64,000 bases of DNA from Bacteroidota bacterium (GTDB lineage: Bacteria > Bacteroidota > Bacteroidia > Bacteroidales > VadinHA17). Positions within the stretch are counted from its first letter, which is position 1, and every line of letters starts with the position of its first letter. The DNA lies in assembly GCA_029547705.1 (NCBI GenBank), contig JAKPOU010000035.1:1-64000 (forward strand), given 5' to 3'. The translations under genes and the position numbers were made by a program. The notes beneath the pieces were generated by a model. The model worked only from the letters and a program-made list of their open reading frames with translations. It was not told the DNA's origin and did not search any database. This document shows positions 38,702 to 48,692 of the stretch, piece after piece.

Positions 38702-40288
38702 TTAAGGAATCGGGGGAAAGTTTGTATTAACATCCGGCGGGGCAAAATAGAGTGTTGCGCCTATTACATCCTTGCCTCCTCTCAGCTTGCTGGCTGCATC
38801 AGCAACACCCTGCGGATTACTGTTTCTTTCACCTTCCACGAAAGGCATTCTCTGAATGAATCCGTCAGCCGGAATGACTCCCCAGTCTTCGTTGCTGTCG
38901 TTCTTGGGAACATAATGCAGTTTGGGATAACCTGTTCTCCTGTGATCGCACCATACCTCATTGGCATTGGTCAGTGCATCGATCCATTTCTGGGTTATGA
39001 TTTTTTCAAGTTTTATTTCGTTGTCAGCAGTCTCATCCCATGCAACGGTTACAGTTGAACGTGTATTATAGTTGTTCCTGGCATCAATCGGATCAACATA
39101 GTTGATGGGTTTGCTTGTGGCATCTGCAAGATATGCATCAACACCACCTGCACCCCAGTCGGCAAATGACATTTTGATACCGGTTTCATAGTGTTCCCTG
39201 GCATCACCTGCACCGGCCCAGCCTCTGAGAGCTGCTTCGGCAAGTGCAAAATGAACCTCGGCTGCAGTGAAAAATCTTCTGGAGGTAACTGATTTCCAGT
39301 CTTCGCTCACATTTGAAAACTTCTCATGATCATCCTTTGCATTAAGATATGCGCCGCTGGCAATACCCTTGTAGGGAAAGTCAGGATGGGAAGCATACAA
39401 ACTCTCATCAGTTGCCGGTGCGAAATATTTATGGATTCTTGGATCCTTCAAACCGATAAGGAATTCTTCCATACCGGCACTCATCTTGCTGTCCTGCCAT
39501 TCAAAACAGATCACTGCAATCGGCATTTTCCCGCCATACAGTGAAATATTGAAATTGTCAGCATTTGTAAGGATCAGCCCTGCGTCATCGGCGATTGCCT
39601 TTTCACCCTGTTCTTTTGCAAGAGCGGGATCTACCTTGCTGAGGCGGATTGCAAGCCTGAGTCTCATTGAATTGACCAGTTTGAGCCAGCTGCTGATTTT
39701 TCCCTTATAACTGGCATCAAATTTTATCAGTCCTTTGTAATCGGGATTATTCTTGAATACCCTTGAGACATCATCAAGAACCTTGAAAAAAGAGTTATAC
39801 AGATCCTTTTCCGAGTCATAATAAATCGGAGTTGTAGTCTTACCGTATTCCGAATAGATAAGCGGACCATGATAGGCGGTCAGTCTTGACAGTCCTATAA
39901 CCTGGAGAAGCTTTGCCCAGTGTTCAAATACATCATAACCGCCTTCCTGGGCTATTTCTATCACCTGCTTGGAGGGTGACATGACGCTGTTGTAAATACG
40001 GCCCCAGAATGAGTTCCAGGTAACATAGTAGGTAGTATTGTTTCTGTTTGAAACAAAAGGAGTCGGTGTGCCGAAGTGGCGCACAAAACTGTCGGTAAGC
40101 AGGTCTTCCTCAACCTGGTGGCCCTGTAGATTGGCCAGCAAACCCTGAAAATAAGCACCAATGTGATTAAAGTCCTGTTCCAATGATTTTTGAGTGATCT
40201 GATAAGGATTTGAATTGATCTCATCAAAGTTCTTGGTGCAGGCCCCAAGTAAAACCACCAGTACTGCCAGTGATATTATTTTTTTCAT
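38702..40288 (-). CDS. SusD/RagB-family outer-membrane lipoprotein
   Basis: Start corrected to MKKIISLAVLVVLLGACTKNFDEINSNPYQ; RRFFTAAEVHFALAEAALRGW. Confidence 0.93.
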   Translation of the reverse strand: MKKIISLAVLVVLLGACTKNFDEINSNPYQITQKSLEQDFNHIGAYFQGLLANLQGHQVEEDLLTDSFVRHFGTPTPFVSNRNNTTYYVTWNSFWGRIYNSVMSPSKQVIEIAQEGGYDVFEHWAKLLQVIGLSRLTAYHGPLIYSEYGKTTTPIYYDSEKDLYNSFFKVLDDVSRVFKNNPDYKGLIKFDASYKGKISSWLKLVNSMRLRLAIRLSKVDPALAKEQGEKAIADDAGLILTNADNFNISLYGGKMPIAVICFEWQDSKMSAGMEEFLIGLKDPRIHKYFAPATDESLYASHPDFPYKGIASGAYLNAKDDHEKFSNVSEDWKSVTSRRFFTAAEVHFALAEAALRGWAGAGDAREHYETGIKMSFADWGAGGVDAYLADATSKPINYVDPIDARNNYNTRSTVTVAWDETADNEIKLEKIITQKWIDALTNANEVWCDHRRTGYPKLHYVPKNDSNEDWGVIPADGFIQRMPFVEGERNSNPQGVADAASKLRGGKDVIGATLYFAPPDVNTNFPPIP

Positions 40289-40301
40289 AATTATCTGTTT
40301 A

Positions 40302-43300
40302 TTAGAAATTAAGTTTAATGTTAAAGCCGAATGTCCTGGTAGCCGGGACGTTAAAGTTATCAAGTGACTGGCTTCCCAGGCCTGCACTCATTGTCAGTTC
40401 AGGATCATAGGGAGCTTTTTTGTAGAGGAAAAGGAGGTTCTGGCCTACCAGTGAAACGGAAGCAGCCTTGAACGGCAGGTTGAGCTTTCTTACATCAAGA
40501 TCATAGCTCAGCGCAAGCTGGGTTACCCTGATGTTTGTCCTGTCATATACGTAGGCTTCAAGTATTCCGTTCCTGTCGCCGATGGTCCTGTACCAGAGTT
40601 CTACATTCTCCATCTTGTCTTTTTCAGTGCCTTCTGCAGTAACGACCTTAACGTCAACATATCCCTTGTCCCTGTCGTCACCTGATCTCTTGCTTACTCC
40701 GGCTCCGTCGAGCATTGATTCAGTCTGGCTTACGCAGTTGCCTCCGAATATTCCGTTGATCAGGAAGCTGAGGTTAAACTGTTTGAATGACAGATTGTTA
40801 TTCCATCCCAGTGTGAAGTCGGGATCCAGGCTTCCTATCAGTTCGGGCAGCTGGGTCTTTCTGGGTGCGCCTTTGGCATCAAGAACAATTCGTCCCTTAT
40901 CATTTCTTACGAACTGATGACCATAGAGATCACCGAAAGATCCTCCGGCTACGATATAGTTGTAGTAACCTTCTGAACTGCCGAGGTCAACTCTTTTTCC
41001 CGGATCATCCGGCCACAGTTCTGATACGATATTCTTGTTCCTCGCGAAGTTGAATGTGGTGCTCCACATGAAATCGCCGGTAACAACAGGCTGTGCGTCA
41101 AGAGTCAGTTCAACACCCTTGTTGACGATTTCACCTGCGTTCACATACATTGTGGAATAACCGGTACCTACCGGAGCCGGAAGTGAAATGAACTGATCCT
41201 GGCTGTTGATGTTATAGTAAGTCAGGTCAAATCCGAATCTTCCGGTAAAAAATCTCCATTCCGTACCCAGTTCAAGACTTCTCAGCATTTCGGGCCTGGC
41301 ATCAAAGAAGGGAGCAACTGTATTTCTGTCAACTCCGCCACTTCCTGTAATTGAGTGCATGGGGTTGATCCTGTTGAAGGGAACCTCGTTGGCAACAGTG
41401 GTATATGAAGCTCTTACCTTTGAAAAGGTGATAAAGTCGGGCAGGGGCAGCATTTCACTCAGCAGTGCACTAAGACCGATTGAGGGATAGAAATATGATT
41501 CGTTTCCTGTAAGGGCAAGTGTTGAGGACCAGTCATTTCTTCCTGAGAGATCAAGGAAGATCATGTCTTTGAATCCAAACTGCATGTTGGCGAACAGTCC
41601 CTGCTTGACAGCCCTGGATGACAGTGTTGAAAGTACCTGAATGTTCTGGGGCAGGTTCTGGAAATTGAATTCATTGGGGTAGAACAATGAATATGTTCCG
41701 TTGTTGGCTGAAACACCCCGTCCGTAAACTGATTTTTGCCAGCTTCCTCCTGCAAGTGCGTCCAGGCTGAATTCACCGAAACGGGTATTGTAGGTGAAGA
41801 TAGCGTCGGTATACAACAACTGGTCGTCATATTTTTTGTAGTTCCATGTTCCGTTTGCTGAAACGTTGGTTGCATTGGATCCGGCAGCATGGCGCTGTTC
41901 ATTTTCCTTTACGGCGTAGTCAACGCTGGCCCTGGTCTGGAATTTAAGTCCCTTGGCTATGTCATATTCAACGGTTGCACTCGCAATTGCCCTTTTTGTC
42001 TGGTCAACTCTGGGTTCCATATTGATTATCCAGTAGGGGTTTGACTGGTGGTGGTCGGCCACAAACCAGTTCTGCAGATACATGTTCCTGTCGGCATTGA
42101 ATACCTTGTAATTTTCCTTGTAGGACTGGAAATCCCTTTGACGCGGGAAGAAATAGAGTCCTGTCAGGGGATTGAGGTAATATCCGTTGGGCGGCCTGTT
42201 GTCAGCCTGTTCATTGGCAAGCATTACATTGGAGGTAACTTTTACCCTGTCGTTGAAAAATTTCGTTGACTGCTTGAAAGTAACGTTGTTCTTCTGATAC
42301 TTGTTGGTGGGAATCACACCCCTGGCACTTGTGTTACCGTAGGAGAAGTAGGCCTGGGTTCTGTCGGTGCCGCCACTGATTGAAATGGAATTCACAAGGT
42401 TATATCCTCCCTGGAAAAAGTCCTTCACAAACTTGTCGTCATATTTTGAAAGAGGTTTTGTATCCCAGCTTTCCTTTGCATTGCCGATTGCTCCGTATTT
42501 GTACTGGAGTTCCGGATACAGGAGCACAGTTTCAAAAATGGTTCCGGAGTTTATGCTGATGTCAGTGGTACCGGCTTTTCCTTTCTTGGTATTGATTATC
42601 ACAACACCGTTTGCGCCCTGGCTTCCGTAAAGGACTGCAGCATTGGAACCCTTGAGGACACTGATACTTTCAATGTCTTCCTGGTTAATCTGGGAAATAC
42701 CGTCTCCTTCATCCCAGCCACCCCACATTCCTGCCTGGCTTCCTTTTCTGTTGACCATCGGCACACCGTCAATAACATATAGAGGTTCGCTCAGCCCTGA
42801 GAGGGATTTGCTTCCTCTTAAAACCGTCCTGGTTGAACCACCTGCTCCGGAGGCAGCTTTCTTGATTTCAAGTCCGGAAGCCTTGCCGGCAAGACTGCTC
42901 ATGAAGTTGATGTCCCTGGCCCTGGTAATTTCCGCACTGGAAACCTGCTGTGAGGCATAGGTAAGGGTTTTTCTTTCACGGGCGATCCCAAGAGCCGTAA
43001 CGACCACTTCTTCCAGTCCTATACTTTCCGAATGCAGGACAACGTTTACAGTGGTTCTGCCGTTCAAGGGCTGTTCCACAGTGGTCATTCCCACAAAAGT
43101 GAACCGGAGTACGGCATTTGCGTCCGTTACATTAAGAGAGTAATTCCCGCCTAGATCCGTGGTCGTTCCAACGGTTGTCCCGACCTGGACGATCGAAACT
43201 CCGGGAAGAGCCTCTCCGTTTTCATCCGTAACCGTACCGCTTACCCTTACCTGTGCAAACAGCATCGCGGTCGTGGTAAGCAGTGTCACCATAAATAGAA

Positions 43301-43316
43301 ACAATTTTTTCATCAT
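40302..43316 (-). CDS. SusC/RagA-family TonB-linked outer-membrane protein
   Basis: VSGTVTDENGEALPGVSIVQVGTTVGTTTDLGGNYSL, GLEEVVVTALG, NAAVLYGSQGANGVVIINTKKG, C-terminal RTFGFNIKLNF. Confidence 0.97.
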   Translation of the reverse strand: MMKKLFLFMVTLLTTTAMLFAQVRVSGTVTDENGEALPGVSIVQVGTTVGTTTDLGGNYSLNVTDANAVLRFTFVGMTTVEQPLNGRTTVNVVLHSESIGLEEVVVTALGIARERKTLTYASQQVSSAEITRARDINFMSSLAGKASGLEIKKAASGAGGSTRTVLRGSKSLSGLSEPLYVIDGVPMVNRKGSQAGMWGGWDEGDGISQINQEDIESISVLKGSNAAVLYGSQGANGVVIINTKKGKAGTTDISINSGTIFETVLLYPELQYKYGAIGNAKESWDTKPLSKYDDKFVKDFFQGGYNLVNSISISGGTDRTQAYFSYGNTSARGVIPTNKYQKNNVTFKQSTKFFNDRVKVTSNVMLANEQADNRPPNGYYLNPLTGLYFFPRQRDFQSYKENYKVFNADRNMYLQNWFVADHHQSNPYWIINMEPRVDQTKRAIASATVEYDIAKGLKFQTRASVDYAVKENEQRHAAGSNATNVSANGTWNYKKYDDQLLYTDAIFTYNTRFGEFSLDALAGGSWQKSVYGRGVSANNGTYSLFYPNEFNFQNLPQNIQVLSTLSSRAVKQGLFANMQFGFKDMIFLDLSGRNDWSSTLALTGNESYFYPSIGLSALLSEMLPLPDFITFSKVRASYTTVANEVPFNRINPMHSITGSGGVDRNTVAPFFDARPEMLRSLELGTEWRFFTGRFGFDLTYYNINSQDQFISLPAPVGTGYSTMYVNAGEIVNKGVELTLDAQPVVTGDFMWSTTFNFARNKNIVSELWPDDPGKRVDLGSSEGYYNYIVAGGSFGDLYGHQFVRNDKGRIVLDAKGAPRKTQLPELIGSLDPDFTLGWNNNLSFKQFNLSFLINGIFGGNCVSQTESMLDGAGVSKRSGDDRDKGYVDVKVVTAEGTEKDKMENVELWYRTIGDRNGILEAYVYDRTNIRVTQLALSYDLDVRKLNLPFKAASVSLVGQNLLFLYKKAPYDPELTMSAGLGSQSLDNFNVPATRTFGFNIKLNF

Positions 43317-43452
43317 AAAGATTTAATTTAGGGTAAATATTAACTATATGCTGAATCAAAACAGCTTCAGCCAGCTGTTATTCTCTGGTTTATACAAAAT
43401 CTTTTATTGTAAGATATATTATTTAAACAATGCAACGTTCAGTATCTCTGCT

Positions 43453-43487
43453 TATGCGCTACAAGGGCGCATAAAATAAAGGGCGCA
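43453..43487. promoter_or_regulatory. Candidate regulatory element upstream of SusC: hairpin overlapping a 9-bp direct repeat
   Basis: TATGCGC-TACAAGG-GCGCATA (43453-43473) and AAGGGCGCA at 43463-43471 and 43479-43487. Confidence 0.4.
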
Positions 43488-43688
43488 ATATATAAAAAAA
43501 ATTTCGTTAACAAAAGTTAAAGTGTCAGGGAAAAAAATATCCGGGATTTTTAATTAACAAGATATCAATTAAATAAAGATTCTTTTTATAATTTTTTCAG
43601 TGATTCTGTATTTTGGTTTTATTTATTAAAAATTTTCCACATTTCGTTTGTGTTTTATTTATTTTATAAACTTTCCAGGTATTTCCAC

Positions 43689-43725
43689 AAAAAAAGGCTG
43701 TCCTTTTGAGACAGCCCCTTTTTGC
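43689..43725 (-). terminator. Rho-independent terminator downstream of second SusD-like gene (possibly bidirectional)
   Basis: GGCTGTC-CTTTTGA-GACAGCC flanked by A-tract and T-tract. Confidence 0.8.
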
Positions 43726-43741
43726 AATTATTCAATTTTCC

Positions 43742-45373
43742 TTAGGGTTTTTTATCCCACCATAGTTTGGTAGTGCCATTATCAGGTCCGCCAAGCTTGC
43801 TTACTGCCTTTTCCACTTCGGCCTTGTTGTTTGTGTATTCTCCGGTGATAAAGGTGAGCCTTGTCGGCAGTGAAGTCGCCGCTATCAGGGGTTCCTCACT
43901 CTCGAGCCTGTCATAGAGTTTCGGGTATTTTGTAATTCTCCGCACAGTCCATGCTTCAATACTGTTTTCAGGATACAGGCACAGCCATTTTTGTGTGATG
44001 ATCTGCTCCAGTTGCTGTTCCTTGCCGCCGGTTGTCATGAATGCCACTGGCACTGTTGACACCGGCGGAATAACCGTTCCCGGATCTGAAAGGTCTGTGC
44101 CCGGGCTTGCCGGTATCCTGTCGCTTGTGATATAATCTTCCCCTGCCAGGTTCTGATAATCAGAATATCCCCATTCATCAAATGATGCCTTGATACCTTT
44201 TTCATAGAGTTCCTGAGCTGTTCCGCCCATATTCCAGTTTTCCAGGGCACCTTCAGCCCTGAGAAAATATGATTCGTCTGCACCCATTACTCTCCAGGCG
44301 GGCCCGGCAGCACCGAGAGAAACCCAGGATTTGTGCATGTCGGAAGCATGACCGTTAAAATCCAGCTGCTGCCTGTCCGATTTGGTCTGGCCATTCCTCA
44401 TTCCTTCAAAATTAAACACCACATCGTCCGGATCATCTGTGGGGTCAGGAAATTTGGCTTCCTGAAAGTAACTCTGGACACGGGGATCAAGATAACCCTT
44501 CATGATGCTCTCCATGTCGGCACTCATCCTGAATTCCATCCATGAGGTAATGGTACAGTATGCATTGTACCAGTCAATTGAAGTAGCCACTTTTGCATTG
44601 TCGGCAACGTTTTCTATGACACCTGCCGAGACAGCTGCTTCAGCCTGAGTTCTGGCAAGTGTGGGATTGACGTATTTGCAATGCAGAGCCAGCCTGAGGC
44701 GCAGGGAGCTTCCGAGTTTGGCCCATTTTGCTATATCGCCCTTGTAAACATCATCATAGGCTTGCAGGGTAGCTGATTTGCCCTGAGACAGATTGGCCTT
44801 TAGCACCGTTACTGCACTTTCAAGTTCCTCGAAAAACAGAGCGTATAGTTCCTCCAGACTGTCATAGGGAACGGCCTTTTCCATATTTCCGAAATGTGAA
44901 TAAGGTATGGCCCCGAAGGAATCGGCGTATTTTGCAAAAGCATTTACCCTCCATATTTTCATGATTGCTTCTTCGACCGCCAGGCCCTTTTCCTTGGCAA
45001 AATCAACACAGAACTGAATGGGCGGGGCGGCATTCTGATAAAACGAATTGAATGAGCCGTTCAGCCAGCTGCCTACCAGAACATACCTGTCCGACAGGAA
45101 GTTCGGATGGGTTGTTGCAAAATAGTTTGCATATACATCTCCGAAAAGGGAGTGATAGGTCTGCATTCCCGTACTGTTCCGCAGGTAGGAAGTATATACT
45201 ATCGCCCTTTTTGCCACCAGACCGAAGGATGACTGGTCAAGGCTGGCCACGGTGATGGCCTTTGGATTGGTATTTATTTCATCGAAATCCTTTGTACAAC
45301 TGCCTGCGAAAACAGCTAATGCAAGAACTGATATTATTATTAACAGGTTTTTCATATTATTTTGTTTTAACAT
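43742..45373 (-). CDS. SusD/RagB-family outer-membrane lipoprotein
   Basis: MKNLLIIISVLALAVFAGSCTKDFDEINTNPKAIT; SYFLRAEGALENWNMGG. Confidence 0.93.
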   Translation of the reverse strand: MLKQNNMKNLLIIISVLALAVFAGSCTKDFDEINTNPKAITVASLDQSSFGLVAKRAIVYTSYLRNSTGMQTYHSLFGDVYANYFATTHPNFLSDRYVLVGSWLNGSFNSFYQNAAPPIQFCVDFAKEKGLAVEEAIMKIWRVNAFAKYADSFGAIPYSHFGNMEKAVPYDSLEELYALFFEELESAVTVLKANLSQGKSATLQAYDDVYKGDIAKWAKLGSSLRLRLALHCKYVNPTLARTQAEAAVSAGVIENVADNAKVATSIDWYNAYCTITSWMEFRMSADMESIMKGYLDPRVQSYFQEAKFPDPTDDPDDVVFNFEGMRNGQTKSDRQQLDFNGHASDMHKSWVSLGAAGPAWRVMGADESYFLRAEGALENWNMGGTAQELYEKGIKASFDEWGYSDYQNLAGEDYITSDRIPASPGTDLSDPGTVIPPVSTVPVAFMTTGGKEQQLEQIITQKWLCLYPENSIEAWTVRRITKYPKLYDRLESEEPLIAATSLPTRLTFITGEYTNNKAEVEKAVSKLGGPDNGTTKLWWDKKP

Positions 45374-45382
45374 GTTGCTGTA

Positions 45383-48300
45383 TTAAAAATCGAAGTTAAG
45401 GGATACGCCGAATGTCCGGGTTGTTGGCAGTGCGAAAGCTTCACGCCCTTCGTCAGTGTTTGCAGTACTGTTGACAATCTCGGGATCGGAGTGCTCAGCC
45501 TTGTTCATGAAGAAGAACAGGTTTCTGCCTACCAGGGATACCCGGGCTGCACTGAAGAATGTCTTGGCAACAAGATCTTTCGGCAGATTGTACCCGAGAA
45601 TCACTTCCCTGAGCCTGATATTTGTGGCATCTCTCACGAATGCCTCACCGGCCGGATTGTTTCTTCCGCCAACATTATTCCAGAAAGCTTCAGCATTGGT
45701 GGCTTTCGTATTTGCTCCGCCTTCGGGCGTCACACCTTTTTCATTCTTGAAAATATCCCTGCCGAAAAGGAGGGAGCCGTCTTCCCTGCCTATTGCGGTA
45801 TAGTCGAGAATTCCGTTTCCGGCAGTTATGGCCTCGGTGAATGAAATAAAGGAACCACCCCATCTGGCATCAATAAGTGCATTAAGTGACAGGTTCTTGT
45901 ATGTTATGGTATTGCTCAGGCCTCCCAGCCAGTCGGGATTGTAGTTTGCAACCTTCACTGTCATACCGGAAGTAATAAGGGGAAGCCCGTTTGCCTGGTT
46001 TATTATTACATTGCCATTTGCATCCCTTTGAAATCCTTTTGCATATACATCTCCGAAAGCTTCACCTTTTACGAGCTTATACTCCCTTATAAAGTCTGTT
46101 CCAAAGGAGAGAACGTCGAATCCTTCGGCAATTTCAAGAATTTTGCTGACATTCTTCGACCAGTTGAGCATGATGTCCCAGGAGAAATCGCGCTTGTCAA
46201 CCACCACTGCTCCGAGGGTCAGTTCCACTCCCCTGTTCTGGACATCGGCACCATTCTGATAAACGCTGCTCACTCCCGAAGTCACGGGAACCGGAGTGGA
46301 GAACAGCTGATCATAGGTATTTGTCTGATACCATGTTCCGCTCAGCCTGCCCCTGTCGTTGAACATTCTGAGATCAAGCCCGGCCTCAATGGATCTTGTC
46401 CTTTCGGGCTTGAGGTTCGGGTTGGGAAGTGATGTGCTGAGTCCTATTGTGCCCAGGGATACTGAAGCTGACCTGTGGAGATTGTATGCTCCTGCATCAT
46501 TTCCCACCTCGGCATAGGATGTCCTGAGCTTGAAGTGAGTAAATGCAGCAGGCAGGGTCATCAGATCGCTCAGTACAGCCGTCAGCCCTACAGAGGGATA
46601 AAAATATGATCTGCTTGCAGCCGGCAGGGTGGAGCTCCAGTCATTCCGTCCGGTAATATTCAGGAACAAGGCATTTCTCCAGGATAATTCACCGAATCCG
46701 TAAAAGGACTGAACCACTTTCTTTGAATATCCCTCGCCGGGCCTCGGATCTTTCGTGTTGGCAAGGGCGAACATGTTTTCAATATTGAAAATTGAACCCG
46801 AACCGCTTACGTTTTCTGATTCATACAACCTGTGGTTGCCTCCGGCGTTGAGGTCCAGTGCAAATTCGCCAAAATTCTTATTGTAGTTGATGAGGAAGTC
46901 ATTGTTCCATTCATAGGAATTGGAACTGGTTTTTGAAAAAGCTCCGTAATAGGCATTGGTATAGGTGTCGTTGTTGCGCTTCCATTCCGTGTTTGTATAT
47001 GTGCCGTCAAACCCTGACCTGCCCTGAATTGAGAGTCCGGGCAAGAATTCATATTTCAGGCTCATCATTGCAATTGCCCTTTGGCTCTTTGATGGCTGTA
47101 CTGCATTGTAAACGGACCAGTAAGGGTTTCCCGAACCGTTGTCGTTCACTTTCCAGTAGTGCTGGCGCAGCTGACCCGCAGGGTTAATGAATTCATAATG
47201 CTGAATATCTTCCGAACGTATGTTCCTGGGCAACATATAGAGATATCTCATGGGATTCTCAAATGTTTCACCGGTAATAAACACATTGGAATAGTTCCTT
47301 TTAATTACATTAAGTTTTGAATCCAGTGTAAGCTTCCTGGAAAGGTTGGCACGTACCCTCAGGTTGAGGTTATGTCCTTTCAGGTCATTACCGTCAATAA
47401 TCCCTCCATCGTTGCTGTTGGTATATGAGAAGGTTATATTCGACACGTCAGAATTGATGTTCACCCCGAGGTTTGTTGAGAAACTGTTGCCGATCCTGAA
47501 AAAATCCTTTATGTTGTTGGGCTGAGGCAAAAACGGATATTGTTTACCATACATATAGTAGGAGGGGTCGTTTGACCAGTGGTCGACCATCTGCCCTTCC
47601 ATCTTCGGGCCCCATGCCACTGTCGCTGCTTTTGCATACATACCGTTTGCTCCCTGCCCGTAGATATTCTGAACCTTCTGCAGGATCATGGCCTGATTTG
47701 CCTGGTAGGTAAAGCCGAGACTGGTAGTGACACCCTGACGGGCACCCTTCCCTGATTTTGTTGTTACAACAATTGCCCCGTTGTTTGCACGGCTTCCGTA
47801 AAGAGCTGCGGCGTTTGCTCCCTTCAGAACCGAAATGGATTCAATTTCATCGGGACTGATGTTTTCAATTCCTCCGTTGAGCGTAATACCGTCAACCACG
47901 TAAATCGGCTGACTGCTTCCGCTGATGGAGCGGTTTCCCCTGAGCAGAACCTTGGTGCTTCCCCCCACTCCCTGACCGGTCTGTGTAATAAGCATTCCGG
48001 ACACCTTTCCGCTTAGTCCCGACATTACGTTGGGATTTCTTGCCTCGGTAAGAGCATCGGTGGTTACGCTCTGGGCTGCATAGGTAAGTGATTTTGTCTG
48101 CCTCGAAATACCGAATGCCGTGACAATAACATCCTGCAGTGCCATTACATCCGGTTCCAGTGTTACATTGAACACAGTCTGTGTTCCTATTGACAGTTCA
48201 ACCGTTTTCATGCCCACATAGGAGAAGGACAGGCTTTGTGCATCGGTTGGAACATTAAGGGTAAATGCCCCGCTTGCATCAGTCGTGGTACCTATCGTGG

Positions 48301-48442
48301 TGCCCGGCACCACCACAGTTGCCCCGATAATGCCAAGCCCGTCCTCGGCACTTTTTACGGTACCGGAGACAAGCTTCTGTGCAAATACACTCTGCAAGCC
48401 TATAAAAAAGAAGGCTGCAATAAACAAAGTGAATTTTCTCAT
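45383..48442 (-). CDS. SusC/RagA-family TonB-linked outer-membrane protein
   Basis: VSGTVKSAEDGLGIIGATVVVPGTTIGTTTDASGAFTL, ALQDVIVTAFG, NAAALYGSRANNGAIVVTTKSGK. Confidence 0.97.
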   Translation of the reverse strand: MRKFTLFIAAFFFIGLQSVFAQKLVSGTVKSAEDGLGIIGATVVVPGTTIGTTTDASGAFTLNVPTDAQSLSFSYVGMKTVELSIGTQTVFNVTLEPDVMALQDVIVTAFGISRQTKSLTYAAQSVTTDALTEARNPNVMSGLSGKVSGMLITQTGQGVGGSTKVLLRGNRSISGSSQPIYVVDGITLNGGIENISPDEIESISVLKGANAAALYGSRANNGAIVVTTKSGKGARQGVTTSLGFTYQANQAMILQKVQNIYGQGANGMYAKAATVAWGPKMEGQMVDHWSNDPSYYMYGKQYPFLPQPNNIKDFFRIGNSFSTNLGVNINSDVSNITFSYTNSNDGGIIDGNDLKGHNLNLRVRANLSRKLTLDSKLNVIKRNYSNVFITGETFENPMRYLYMLPRNIRSEDIQHYEFINPAGQLRQHYWKVNDNGSGNPYWSVYNAVQPSKSQRAIAMMSLKYEFLPGLSIQGRSGFDGTYTNTEWKRNNDTYTNAYYGAFSKTSSNSYEWNNDFLINYNKNFGEFALDLNAGGNHRLYESENVSGSGSIFNIENMFALANTKDPRPGEGYSKKVVQSFYGFGELSWRNALFLNITGRNDWSSTLPAASRSYFYPSVGLTAVLSDLMTLPAAFTHFKLRTSYAEVGNDAGAYNLHRSASVSLGTIGLSTSLPNPNLKPERTRSIEAGLDLRMFNDRGRLSGTWYQTNTYDQLFSTPVPVTSGVSSVYQNGADVQNRGVELTLGAVVVDKRDFSWDIMLNWSKNVSKILEIAEGFDVLSFGTDFIREYKLVKGEAFGDVYAKGFQRDANGNVIINQANGLPLITSGMTVKVANYNPDWLGGLSNTITYKNLSLNALIDARWGGSFISFTEAITAGNGILDYTAIGREDGSLLFGRDIFKNEKGVTPEGGANTKATNAEAFWNNVGGRNNPAGEAFVRDATNIRLREVILGYNLPKDLVAKTFFSAARVSLVGRNLFFFMNKAEHSDPEIVNSTANTDEGREAFALPTTRTFGVSLNFDF

Positions 48443-48692
48443 AGTTAGAACATTAAGTTAGTTTTAGATAAAAATGAAAATTGAATAAATAATTCTCAAA
48501 TCAGGTTTTAAATATTACTGTTAAGCATATTTGGTAATTCGTGCGTTAAATTATGTTAAATATTTCAAATATCATAGTGTTTTTGTTGTTTTTTTCATTT
48601 TTTGTATTTTCTGAAAATTTCAATACATTTGAAATCTTTCCGGAGATACTGCGCAAAAGGCCTGGTCTGACCCTAAAACAGAAGAAACAGCA

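Noticed and set aside
40289-40387. N-terminal extension of the SusD ORF (MQAWEASHLITL...)
   Set aside because: It overlaps the SusC 3' end; the lipoprotein leader starts at 40288.
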